Assembly (NCBI GenBank): GCA_033816765.1
Contig: CM066287.1
Coordinates: 4,092,001 to 4,156,000, forward strand
Length of the DNA: 64,000 nt
Source of the DNA: Nothopassalora personata
Lineage: Eukaryota > Ascomycota > Dothideomycetes > Mycosphaerellales > Mycosphaerellaceae
Direction: 5' to 3'
The stretch's first letter is position 1. The number at the start of each line of letters is the position of its first letter. Below, in pieces: positions 45,698-57,000 of this stretch. The notes beneath the pieces are model-generated. The model saw only the letters and a list, made by a program, of their open reading frames with translations. It made no database searches and was not told the DNA's origin. The position numbers and the translations under genes are program-made.

Positions 45698-46799
45698 TTT
45701 GCCAATGGCTTTTCTGTTCTATTGAGCCAGTGCACACGGATTGGGCACGCCGGTCGGCACCCAATGTTGCCGCTACTGCATCTGCGAACGCTCACCCATC
45801 GCGACTGTGCAGCAGACGGACGGAGTGGTGGTGGCCGGTCGAGGCGTCGGAGGACTTTCGGCGTGAAGCTGGCGCTGTTCCTGAGACAAGAAAGAACAGG
45901 TGAGCGAGCGACGAGATGTTGGTGTGTCACCGCCGACGACGTGGTGGTCCAGAGGGAGCGGCGATCATGAGAGGGGCAGTGGAGGCGGAGGAGGTCGCGG
46001 TGGTGGTAAGTGGTGGTCAGTGACAGCAGTCACAGTAGCGTAGACGAGGTACGTTAGTACTTTTAGTGGGGAGTGTGCGCTGACGTGAAGCGTAGCTTCC
46101 AGTTCAGAGACCACCACGACAAAGGCGATTGCTTTCATTATTATACTTCAACCACCCCCGCACCCCATCGTCTTGGGCCATTGCGCTGGCCTGGACGACC
46201 GTTGCACCAGCACATAACATACATCACAGGCCACTTATGGGTCGATTCTTCGACAACAGCATCATGCTCCGTGACTCACCATCATCACAACAGCACTTTA
46301 TTCCTACCGCCCACCACCATTGGACCCTTTCCAAACGGAAAAGCTTGGGCTCGAGGTGTTTCAAGTAACAGCGTCCCACAGCAGTGTCTGCTCCGACCGG
46401 CCGTGTGTACCGTACCGTAGCTCCACGCGTTCTGAGCTAGAACTAGTTTTCTACCTGGCAACGGATTCTCGCGGCTGTTGCAGGCGAGATAGACAGACAG
46501 TACGGCGGTGGTGGAGGGTGTCAGCAGAGAGTAATAATGAAACCAAATTCGAAAGCTCGTGGTGAAGGAGTATAGTGACGTAAAGAATCTGCAATACAGC
46601 AACACTGCAAGTCTGACTGACGCGCTCAACGAACACCCTCTCAACAAGCACTGTTATGATCCAGAAGACTCGCTTGCACACCATATTCAACCGCCCGACA
46701 AATTTCTCCGATTTGCATGCATGCGATATGCACACACAAAGTTGACAGGACAAGGATGATTCGCTTTATGGTGCAAGTCGTGGCGGCATCAGTCATATG
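45698..46799. other. Intergenic, RIM15 promoter
   Basis: About 1.1 kb upstream of RIM15 (minus) and downstream of the secreted-protein gene. Contains CA- and CCA-rich tracts near 46130-46330; no gene recognised. Confidence 0.5.
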
Positions 46800-47512
46800 T
46801 TATACCATTTTTGGCTGGTGACACCAACGTTGCGGCACCAAAGACAATCCTCCGCATCGAAAGCCCATGTACGACCCATGTACCTCTTGTTCGAAATCGC
46901 TTCCTGTACATGAGTCGGTGCATACCCCGGTACCTTCGATCGTATCGCAGTAATGATTGTACTGGTTACTGAGTGGGTTTGTCTGAGTCCGGCAATACGG
47001 TGCGGACGGATCGTTGCTGTGAAGATTTAGAGGATGCACCGGAAAGGAATGGGTTGAGGAGTGGTGACCTACCAGTATAAGCAGCCACCCGTGTCTCGAT
47101 CGCAGGGTTCGCCGATGAGCTCGACAGCATAGTCAATGCATGTTGTACGGGGTGCGCAGCTTGATCTTCGAGCAGTCAGCAAGTGGCCATGTAGATGCAT
47201 CGCACCGTGGACCGTACACTGAACAACAACCTATCAGACCTTGGTATTCGTAGCAGGTGCCTGTCGGACAGTGAACTATTGCAGGCAGTCAGCGAGACGT
47301 CCAGTCTTTTTATGGCTCAAGCCCTTACAGATGCCCTGACTGTCGCAGTAGTCGGTTGTTGCTCGTTTCTGCAGCTGCAGACTTTGTGTAATCTGATCTG
47401 TCGCCGTGGCCGAATATGCAGTCGGTCGAGGCGTGATGCTCGCGAGGGGGGTTGCCAAGTAGCAAAGGCCTGAATCCGACAGCAGCAGGAGGGAAAGCGC
47501 AAAGCTCGCCAT
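46800..47512 (-). CDS. Small secreted cysteine-rich protein (effector candidate)
   Basis: 178 aa if spliced as four exons: 47512-47329, 47260-47218, 47165-47073 and 47016-46800. Introns are 68, 52 and 56 bases with donors GTAAGG, GTACGG and GTAGGT; intron 2 has a TGCTGAC branch site. Each join keeps frame and completes a Cys or Val codon. The N-terminus (MASFALSLLLLSDSGLCYLA) is a signal peptide. A Kex2-type LQKR site near residue 50 sits just before the first mature Cys. The mature part has 16 Cys, starting C-x5-C-x-C, then GLIGCC, TTCIDYA, GGCLYC, APYC and HYC. A TATA-like AATATATT lies about 70 bp upstream (near 47580). The cysteine layout recalls secreted Dothideomycete proteins, but I know no named family. 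Exon borders are inferred. Confidence 0.72.
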
Positions 47513-47974
47513 GCGGTAGTCAAGGACGACCAGTATGTCAAAGGTATCGTTGATTGCGAAACAGGGAGAGAGCTAATGCAATATATTTCATAGTCGCGGA
47601 GATGGACGTCACGCGTGCCCCACGCGAAATGTACGACCGTTGCGTGGATGGGCTTTTGTTTGACGCTAGAAGCGGAACGCAATTTGCACGTGAAAGAGGT
47701 GTCTTGGCTGATATACCGCCACGCTTCCCATCACCTGTCAGCTCGAATACATGTTCGACAGCACTTGCAGGCCAACAAGCTCTTCTACCTCTCTGTCGAC
47801 CATGCTCCTGTACCTTGCGTTTGCTTGCTTTGACGTCACGCGCTGTTTGCTGCCCGCGCTGTGATCCCTGCACTGGCTGAACCCTGTCTCGGCGCCCCAA
47901 TGTGACCTTTGCCTCATATCCGCCACATCGTGCATACGTCTGGTTGTCTTGCGAATCATATTGTGAGGCCGTAC
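47513..47974. other. Intergenic, secreted-protein promoter
   Basis: About 460 bp between the cysteine-rich gene start and the 3' end of the deaminase gene. Besides the TATA-like motif near 47580 nothing was recognised. Confidence 0.5.
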
Positions 47975-50037
47975 TCATAAGGCCTCTGAGACTACCTCCG
48001 GATTCCAGCTCTTGTTGAGGTCTTTCAGGGAATTGGCATGGGCCGCAAAATCCTCTACAACTGATCGACAGAATGCTTCCCACTCCTTCATGAAGATCGT
48101 CTTGGCTTTCGCCTGCTCCTCAACGCCGATACAGCTATGCTCGATGCTCCACAAGGCAAGCTGTTTCCAGCCATGGATGTCCATGCGCGGATCGCCTACC
48201 ATTACTTGGTAGAACTCGTAGGACAGCGGTGATGCACTGTGCCCTGCATACCTGTCTCAAAATTAGCGCCAGGCCGAGCTCTATAATGCGACTACGACTT
48301 GCCTGAACATATTGGGGTTGTCGGCGTTGAGTGTACACTGTAAGCCTGCTGCCAATAGCTCGGGAAATATGTGCTGTCTTGCATTGCCGCAAAGACCCAG
48401 GAGCTCGTTGGAAATCGGACATAATTCCAAGCAAATCTGTCGGTCGCGATACTTCTGAGCTAGAACCGGATGTTTCAGCAAAGCGTAACCGTGCCCTATG
48501 CGCTTGCAGTTGAGGAGAAGTGAGTCGTAAAGATTGCTATTCTCAGGATTGTGCGATCCGCCAGTGTCCAGGAGGGATTCTCCGGCATGGAACATGAAGG
48601 GGATCGATTCTCCGAATTCCTTCCTACTATCGTCCACGAACTGCAGGAGAAGATCGGCGTAGAACCCGATATTGTTCGGCCTGTCTTCTGCTCCAACGAG
48701 GTCGAAGCCGCAGATCAAGTGTGGGTATGCTTTCTTGAGGTTGATGCAGTCCTGGAGTTCCTTTTTCATCATCCGTCTTGGAATACTCCTCGGTGTGCCA
48801 TAGATGATCTTCAAGCCGAACGGGAACCTGTCGATTTCACCCGTGCGCTTGAGCTCAGTCTGTACCTTTTGGACTTCCTCGCAGACTATCTCCATTTGCG
48901 CTTTATGATCAAGCTTGTGTTCCCCGTCGTCGGAAGGGATTGCCTTGTCCAGGAGCATTGGCCGTAGTTCGAAGTACATCACTCTGTCTTCGATCATGGT
49001 ATTGATCACTCGACCAATGTACCACCGGAACATGCTCTCGTAGTGAACAAGTCCTTTAGATGCGCGAGTACCTTGATTGAAACATGCCCAAATGCCATTC
49101 GTTGTCTGACGATCATTGTATGCGCGATCTTGAGTGAAAATAATCTTCTCGCGTGCCCAACGCTCTGCATCGTCGAGATCTTCATTCTCTCTTCTCGCGA
49201 TCTCAACTGGGATGTCATCCACACGTGCTGTACCTGGAAAGCGCCGTCGGAAGTCGGCCCACCTCATCCACGACACAGCGTTGGGTTCTTTCCATTTAGG
49301 ATCATATTTGGAATCAAAGATGTCGGCCTGCTGGGTGCTTTTCGACTTGACCTCAAAGACTATCTCGGTATCGGGAGCATAGAAGTCCTCGGCTTTCACC
49401 AGTGGCTTCGTGCTGCGTATGAAAAAGGTCTCTTCCAGCTTCCGAGCGTGCGGCATGAGCTCTTCGGGTGGCAATACCGCGTTCAGGTGGAGGTGTAAGT
49501 GGGCGCCTTTGGGCATGCGGCGGGCGATGGCGAACACCTTGCTGTGCTCTATCCGTTCCTTGTTAACAAGGAACCGACCACCCATATCTCGCGTGTTTGG
49601 TCCAGGCACCTCCTCGCCTGGCAAGTTTCCGAACAGTTGCGGGTCGATGCGCTCGTTCTCGCGGATCTTGACGATAATCTGACCCGCTTGATTCTCTGCT
49701 GTGGATGCTGTCGATCTCGCCCACTGGTTCCAAGCACGCGTGCGTTCAGCGGCGAGAAGATCATCGCGTTCTTTGCAGTAGATCTGAAAAGCGGTGTTGG
49801 ACGCGGCTGTGGCCTCTGAAGTACCGTCCATGTCGGTTGACTGCGTGAAGTTCCTGTTGGGCTCGGCGGCAGCTTTTTGATCATCTAGAAGCACTTCCTG
49901 TCCAGCCTTTCTCCTACCAAACTGCAACTACGCTGGGTCAGCTAAAAGCGCGCATGGGATAGTATAATATTGGTAAATTCAGGTTCGTCGGATGTAGGAA
50001 AGCACACCTTGTCTTTGAGCTTGTCTACAACATGCAT
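47975..50037 (-). CDS. Adenosine deaminase, ADGF/CECR1 type
   Basis: About 641 aa. Exons: a tentative 30-base first exon 50037-50008 (MHVVDKLKDK), then 49921-48303 and 48251-47975. Zinc and catalytic motifs of the metal-dependent deaminase family are in place: HLHLHLNA (about 150), FMFHAGES (about 470), RIGHGYALL (about 500), ELCPISNELL and NADNPNMF before the last intron. The reaction is adenosine (or a related nucleoside) to inosine. ADGF/CECR1 proteins of animals are secreted, but no signal peptide is seen here, so it is probably intracellular. The last intron (48302-48252) has a GC donor (AG/GCAAGT). If the first exon is wrong, the next ATG is at 49831. Confidence 0.88.
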
Positions 50038-50929
50038 ATCACCATCCAGTGTCTCAGATCCTCTTATATACCGATACCGCGATTCCTATAGTACACATGT
50101 GAGCAAACGCACCACCCAGCCTGCAAACGAGGAAAGGCAAATAAATGCAAGATACTCGCCGAACCAGATATTAACCTGAGCAGTTCCGAATCGTATATAT
50201 GCGTGTTGTCAACGTAACCCTTATCGGCATACCAGGATTCCTGCTTGGTAGGCAGTGCAGTGCAGTTCAGCTATTGGCGGCCCAGGTGTTCATTGCGTGC
50301 GCAGACAGTAGCGATAGGCGATAGAGGGCGTATAGCATTTCGTGAATGTTGGTCTGTTTAAACCGGTGCCTCAGCACAAAGCGCCCCTTGGAATAAGGCA
50401 GGCGATGCGTGGCAGGGCGAACATGTGCTGCGCCTCAGTCCGCGGTGGAACGCTGGCAATGACTTGTTGTACTTCTATCTAGCAGCACGGACTCTCCCGA
50501 GTCTCGGCAACAAGACACTCGTTCCTCCACCACCAGATGTCTATTCACATCAACCTTACCTTCACTGTAACGCGCCAACGGTATCTTTGAGCGCGCCGAG
50601 AATGGTCGCTATGAGTGCGTAATAAAGTCTCGGAGGCTGCACGACGCGGCTGCCCCAGAAAGCTACACAGGCGGCATGGCCACACAACCTCGACCACGCC
50701 ATCTGCAAGCATCGCGGGGCTGAGACGCACTTCCAAGCGCCAGCCCGACGCACAGTATAGGAATAATATCTCTGCGAGGCTCTGATGCTTACTGCAGGTG
50801 CAGGTATATCACCAGATTTCCTCGTCGTCGTTGCCCCCTCTCCTCGTCGTCTCTTGCACCGCCTGCGTACTCTCTTCATGCTCCACGCCGGGCTCGTTTC
50901 GCGCAACAGAAGCCTGCGCTCCAGTCACC
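50038..50929. other. Intergenic, divergent promoters
   Basis: About 890 bp between the deaminase (minus) and the membrane-protein gene (plus). No coding signal or repeat was recognised. Confidence 0.5.
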
Positions 50930-52367
50930 ATGTCGGGAGGGTATAGTAACATCACAGTGGCCATTCCCGGGGAACCAAATTGGGGGGTCTGGTGGGTGGA
51001 CGGTCTCGGGAACTTCCAGTTGGATATCGTTGGCTTCCTCGCCGTCCTGGGAGAGGGATCGGTCTTGGCAAATGCCCAAGTCTCAGCATTGTCCAGACTT
51101 TTCGTAAGTAGAGGCATCCGCTTTGTATGCATGGTGCATTGTGTACTGACCCTGACACTCACGCAGTACCTGCCCCGTATTTTACCAGCGCCGCAGGCTC
51201 TGCTCTACACAACCCGCCCAACCACATTACCGCCAAGAGCCGCGTATGTGAGTGGCGTGGAATCGGGTAACGTCAAGGATCAGGTCCACCATGTTGCGAA
51301 CATACTGCTGTGAGTATGGATCTGAGCCCTTGCTTGTGATGTCTAGCTGATGCAAGCTCAGCGGAAAAGAAATGGATGACTTTACCGTCCGCTGCGTTGA
51401 AGTGACCAAAGCACCCGAACGACCGGAGCAGAGACTCACGGACAGGTTCTTCCGTGGACAGCCTAAGCGTAGCTCAGAGGACCAGGAGCAGCAGGAGCTG
51501 AAACCCATGACACAAGCAGATCGAAAGTCGAGCCGGATATCCACCAAGCAGCGAGACTCCCAGCCACCTCTCGTCAAAGCAAAGGCCTTTGGGCCACTCA
51601 CCTGGGTTACACTCATCGGTTTTCTCGAGGCAGTCGTGTTGTTCATCGCTTCGATCATCTTTGGAGACGGCATGTCGATCGTTGCAACGATCCTGCTGTC
51701 ACTGTTATCGACCGTGATAGGCGCCATCAATCAGTGGACCTTACAACTGCCACAACGTCCGAAGCGAGCCGCGCCACCCGGCGATACCGTCATACGATAC
51801 TTGAACGGCAGCTTCCTCGTCGTGAAGTGCACCGAGGACATAGCACGAGAGTTGTACTTCGCTCCAGAGAAGATCAATTACACGATCAAGGACGTCCGGA
51901 TCCACCGCGCACTGGCGCTCCTCGGCACACTGATGCTAATGGGAGGCATTGTCTGTCTCGCGAATGCAAAGCTACCCTTACAATTAGCCTGGCTCGGAGC
52001 GTACGTGATCATCAACATCGCCCATTGGTTTGCCGCTGCACTGCCGCATGAAATGCACTGGGATCTATCCTGTTACAGAATCAAAGAACATGTCGTCAAA
52101 GGCGGGCCGTCCAACACCACGTTCACCGAAGCGCTGTGGAAAGCGATCGCGCTCACGAAGACGACTCAGTGGGTGGCAGGTAACTGGCCAACAAGTATAG
52201 GAACCGCGGCCTGGAGACTGTGGGTCTTGGATGCCAAAAGGGAGGCGAAGGAGACTAGAGGGAGAGACTCTGTCCCGATCGATATGAAAGACTATGAGTT
52301 CATGTTTGAGAAGCCCGACAGCACCACGACATGGGAACTTATTAGGCTTATAACTAACTCATTATAG
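50930..52367 (+). CDS. Fungal multi-spanning membrane protein, function unknown
   Basis: 440 aa in three exons: 50930-51103, 51167-51309 and 51362-52367 (donors GTAAGT and GTGAGT). Joins read SALSRLF|YLPRIL and VHHVANILL|GKEMDDF. The N-terminus has a conserved-looking Trp-rich start (GEPNWGVWWVDGLGNFQLD). After a charged segment, hydrophobic spans occur at WVTLIGFLEAVVLFIASIIF, SIVATILLSLLSTVIGAI, LALLGTLMLMGGIVCLA and LAWLGAYVIINIAHWFAAAL. A C-terminal cytosolic part has KAIALTKTTQWVAGNWPTS. I recognise it only as a fungal hypothetical. The last codons and stop (ATAACTAACTCATTATAG) already resemble the AT-rich island that follows, so the native C-terminus may have been changed. Confidence 0.82.
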
Positions 52368-53720
52368 GTATTAGTTAGTTAGCTAATTAGTTATTTAAAT
52401 TATTTACTTAGACTTATATATTAATTAGTCAAAGGACCGGTTTGAAGTAGATAGTGTATTACGTGTATCTATCTTAGACTGTACATGCTTGAAAAGAACA
52501 GGTGTTAGTGAATAACTAATCTAGTCACGTAAATGAGTCTTAAGATTTGAGCCTAATTGCAAGCCTAATTGCACTGGATCGTGACACTAGCTTCTATTGA
52601 AATCTATAGAGAACCAATCCTTTATAGAAGAATTGATTGCTGTATCTCCCTCTCGAAACCTATTAACACGTTCCCAAATCTTACAACTTAGCGAATGTCG
52701 GTAAATCAGGATGGAGTACATTACCTGAAATGACGTCACACCTCCAATGGCCAGAAGTTTTGTCCTGGTAATCTGACTTTATGATGTAACCAGTATGTCC
52801 ATTTCCTCTATGCACCTTGATGCCCAAACTGCTAGTGCATATGGCTTCTAGCGAGTCGTCGGTATTGTATGTTTTGATGATAGTTGTGCCGTCTGAAGCG
52901 TAGACTGGGGCATTGTCCGTCGCAGCGCTACAATAATCGGTAACGGCAAAGCCTTGATAAGCGAAGAGCAATCCGAGAAGAGGCAATTGAAGCCGCATAA
53001 TGTGATTGTAATCGATCGAGATCCTGAAGGGAAGGGATGGAGCCTGTAGGCGAGCAGTACAAGAAATGTTGGAAATTGTGGTTCGTAGATGTTATCATAA
53101 GTAGGTGACCCTGCCCCTTCTTATATGCCATTCTTGTGGGGTGGAGAAGCGGGACGCTGTTGTTCGAAGCCCCACAACAGTCTCGTTTCGCGTCGTCCTA
53201 GTTTGACTAATTGCAGGAGCGAAGAAGACTATTGACTTAAAACCACTATATCTGAAGCCCTTAAATTTGCAGAATCGCTCGATATCAAACTTTAAAATAC
53301 CGTTGTTTGCGATTAAAATTAGAGGAAGCAGGAGCTAGCTAGGCTAGGCCAAGTCAGCACCCTCTAGACTACCTGGCTTAACATGGGGTCGGGTTTAGCT
53401 CAGCTTAGCTGTAAGCTAGACGATATCGAGTCAATTTGATATTATAGCTTGTACGTAATGCGGACGAAGCCGTAGCAGAGGTCTAATAGGTAGACCGGCC
53501 TATGCTATACTAAATCTATTAACCCTTCTACTCCTCTACTAGGTTTCAACTAGCATTAAGACACTGCTAATGTAGTACGCTAGCACAGCCTAGGTCAATC
53601 CAAAACAAGCCGAAACAAGCTAGCTACGTTCATCTAGCTTCGGTTAGCTTGGCCTGTTTCATCAGTAAATTACGCTACTTGTCACTGGTTGACTTGTTCC
53701 TGAATGGGACCCCAGTGAAG
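52368..53720. repeat. AT-rich, TpA-rich island (possible RIP-degraded repeat)
   Basis: Base composition changes sharply after 52340. My hand count in 53341-53640 gives about 36 TpA against 17 ApT, a skew typical of repeat-induced point mutation. CTAG and CTAGCT strings are frequent (53330-53360, 53420-53440, 53620-53640). A short direct repeat of GCCTAATTGCA occurs near 52551-52573. No transposase frame survives. The small secreted gene at 52681-52998 lies inside. Confidence 0.6.
52681..52998 (-). CDS. Small secreted protein with SH3b-like pattern
   Basis: 105 aa, single exon. A clear signal peptide (LQLPLLGLLFAYQGFA, about residues 3-18) is followed by a compact domain with three Cys: TDYCSAATDNAPVYASDG, EAICTSSLG and a late GHWRCDV. 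The succession APVYASDGTTIIKTY - L.AIC - KVHRG.NGHTGYIIKSDYQ resembles bacterial SH3 (SH3b) domains, in which the final G.TGYI.S.Y strand is diagnostic. That match is by eye and tentative. A TATA-like sequence (CATATAAG) lies at 53128-53121, about 125 bp upstream. The gene is isolated in an AT-rich island between housekeeping genes, a setting common for fungal effectors. It could alternatively be an antimicrobial or wall-associated factor. Confidence 0.75.
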   Translation of the reverse strand: MRLQLPLLGLLFAYQGFAVTDYCSAATDNAPVYASDGTTIIKTYNTDDSLEAICTSSLGIKVHRGNGHTGYIIKSDYQDKTSGHWRCDVISGNVLHPDLPTFAKL

Positions 53721-54094
53721 CATGGCAAGATCTTCACAAGAGTGGCTCGCTTGTTGCGGAGCAGGCGGTATAATACAGGTTCACATTTGCACAAGACGTC
53801 GTGAACGAGGGAGGTTGTAAACATGGAAGCAGCACCGACACCCCGAGGTTTTCAAAAATGACTCTCGTGGCGATATCCACCCAAATATACATCATCGAGA
53901 CGTGAGACCTATTCAGTTTGATGCGACCAAAGTACATTTAGGCACGAAATCGCGCCAAGTCTATGTCTAAGCTCTAGGTTCGTAGCGAAGTGGTTTTGAT
54001 CACCACCATCTATATCGCCATACTCGTGCCATCCGCAGCGTCATCAGTCCAACATAGGTAATAAAAAGGTTACAGGTCATCATCGTCTATCGTC
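53721..54094. other. Intergenic 3' of GH63-like gene
   Basis: About 370 bp; normal composition returns here. No gene recognised. Confidence 0.45.
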
Positions 54095-57000
54095 TCAGTG
54101 TCCATTGGCGCCATCGGTCTGCGAGGCGAGCTCTTCGGCGAGCTCGGCGCTCTCATTGCTCCTGATCCTGGCAAGCTGGTCCTGGACATACTTGTTGATC
54201 GGATCATCTGGGTCGTGTTGAGCAGGCTTTCCTGTCTTGGAGTCGTCGTCCTTGTAGATGGACCACGCGCGGTTTGGCTGACTGATGGTACTCTGCTCGT
54301 CATCATCCTCGTCCCCAGCGTCGCCGTTCGTGCTTTGGCCCCAGTCACTACGCTGTCCAATGCTACGAGTCCGGGTCATGGAGCGGGCAAGACCGGTCGG
54401 GCGACGCTGTCCAAGTGATGCGCGACGTTGCCGGATAAAGGTGTCGTCGAAGTAATGCTCCGCGGCAGCACCCGGGGTCCGTGGCGTTTGAGGTAGACGG
54501 CAGTTCACACCAGTGTCCTGGATAATCTTGGCCATCAGACCGGTCCAACCGCACTGGTGGCTGGCACCAAGTCCACGACCAGTATCGCCGTCGAAGTATT
54601 CGTAAAAGAAAAGGTAGTCCTTCCAGTGGGGATCAAAGTCGGTCATGTCTCTGCCATCGTTGAAGGCACGGCGCCCGCTGTGGTCGCTGGCCATGAGATG
54701 TTGCAGTCGATGTTGGATCTCCTCGGCGACGTGACCAAGATGCATGTATTCACCAGAGCCGATTGGACATTCGACCTTGAAGGTATTGCCGTAAAACATG
54801 TAGAACCTCAAAAGTGATTCGACCAGTAGGAAGTTGACGGCGAGCCAGACCGGACCTCTCCAGTTGCTGTTGCCACCAAAGAGACCGCTGTCGGAGTCTC
54901 CTGGAACGTAGCTGACAGAGTACTGCTGTCCGTTCACGTCCATGGAAACTGGGTGATCTTTGTGGTACTTGGACAATGACCGTATGCCATGAGGACTCAA
55001 GAACTCCTTCTCGTCGAGCATGTAACGAAGCATGCTGCGGAGACGGTCCTCGTTCACGAGGGAGAGCAGCAGTCGCTCATCTTTACCACGTCTGGTCATA
55101 CTGGCAATGTTACGTTCTCGAAGGTCGTGCTTGTTCTTCAAAAACCATTCTAGGCGCCTCTTGAACGATGGGAACCTGTTAATGACGTTCGGTTCAAGGG
55201 TGAGGGTGGCGTACATTGGAATCAGACCGACCAAAGACCTGACGCGCATTTGATGGGACCATGGACCGCCCCACGAGATCGCATCGTAGTAAAAGCCGTC
55301 TTCATCGTTCCAGAGGGATTTGGACTCGCTACCAACGCGGTACTGCATGGCATCCGAGATCGTGATGAAGTGCTCGAAGAACTTGGTGGCAATGTCTTCG
55401 TAGATACGGCGATGCTTGGCCAACTCCAGAGCGATATTGAGCATGCACAAGCAGTAGAAGGCCATCCAGCCAGTGGCGTCGGCTTGCTCCAGGGTGCCGC
55501 CAGTAGGCAGTGGATCCGATCGATTGAATAGGCCAATATTGTCCAGACCGAGAAAGCCACCCTCAAAAATGTTCTTGCCGTTGAAGTCTTTGCGGTTGCA
55601 CCACCAAGTGAAGTTCATGAGCAACTTGTGGAAGACGCGCTCCAGGAAGTCGCAATCCTCTCGACCATACATCTTGCGCTCAATCTTGAAGGTTCGAAAA
55701 ACTGACCAAGCATGCACAGGAGGATTGACGTCGCCAAAGTTCCATTCGTATGCAGGAAGCTGGCCGTTTGGATGCATGTACCACTCCCTTGTGAAGAGAT
55801 CAAGCTGTTTCTTGGCGAATTCAGGATCTATCAAGGACAGTGGGATACAGTGGAATGCCGAGTCCCAAGCAGCAAAGAATGGGTATTCCCAGGAGTCAGG
55901 CATGGAGAGGATATCGTCCAGATGCATGTGCTTCCACTGGGCATTTCGCACGTTCTTGCGTTCGGGAGGCGGAGGTGGCATTGCTGGATCGCCGTTGGCC
56001 CACTGGTCCCAGATGAAGTGGTAGTATTGTTTGCACCACATCATGCCCGACAATGCTTGTCGCTGAATATTGCGGAGGTCATCGGCCATTGGGAGTGGGT
56101 TAATCTTGTAGTAGAACTCATCAGCTTCGGCAAGACGCTGCTCGATGACTTCGTCAAAAGCTTCCTCGTCCAAGTAATCCTCAGAGTGCTTGGTGGAGAT
56201 CCTGAAGCGGACCACAGCGCACTGGCCAGGTGGCACACCCTGGCCTTGATCGAAGGCATACCATGCCGCGCTCTTGGTTCCAGTCTTTTGTGGATTCACG
56301 GCTTGCTTGTCCCCCTTGACGACACGTTTATGGAAAGCGTCCTTGACATAGGGAGTCTTGTTGGAGCTGGAGCCCCAAAGTGCTTTGAAGTTGGTGTCGT
56401 TGTCGGTGAAGAGAAATTCGGGCTCGATGTCGGCTTCACGACCGCAGCTGTTCGGCGATGGCGAGCATTGAAAGTAACGCTGGCCAAGCGTTCGATGGTC
56501 GATCGAAGCTGTGAGGTGGTCTGCCTGCTTGATGACAGGCTTGTACGAATCGTACCCCCAGGCCCAGGTGTTGCGGAACCAGACATGCGGCAGAATGTGT
56601 AGTTTGGCTGGCTTGTCGCCGCGGTTGTACGCTGTGACCCGGAAGCACAGTTCGTCTGGGTTGTCATGCTCTTTGGCAGTCTCGATGAAGATGTCCCAGT
56701 ATCGATTGTCCTTGAACGCATCCGTGTCGATGAGGTTGTACTCCCGCTGTTGCTTGTTCCGCTTCGCATTCTCCTTGATAATCTCTTGGTAGGGAAATTC
56801 GCGCTGCGGCAGCTTGTAGAGGTACTTCATGTAGGAGTGGGTCGGTGTGTTGTCAAGGTGGAAATGGCACTCCTTGATCGATTCGCCGTGGACACCTTGG
56901 GGATTTGAGAGACCGAAGAGGCGTTCCTTGAGATGCGGGCTGTGGCATGTTAGAAGGGCCGTGTACAACTACAGCAGTGATCACTCACTCGACACCGTTC

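Noticed and set aside
55712..56602. 296-codon plus-strand frame inside the GH63-like gene
   Set aside because: Antisense shadow of a conserved coding region.
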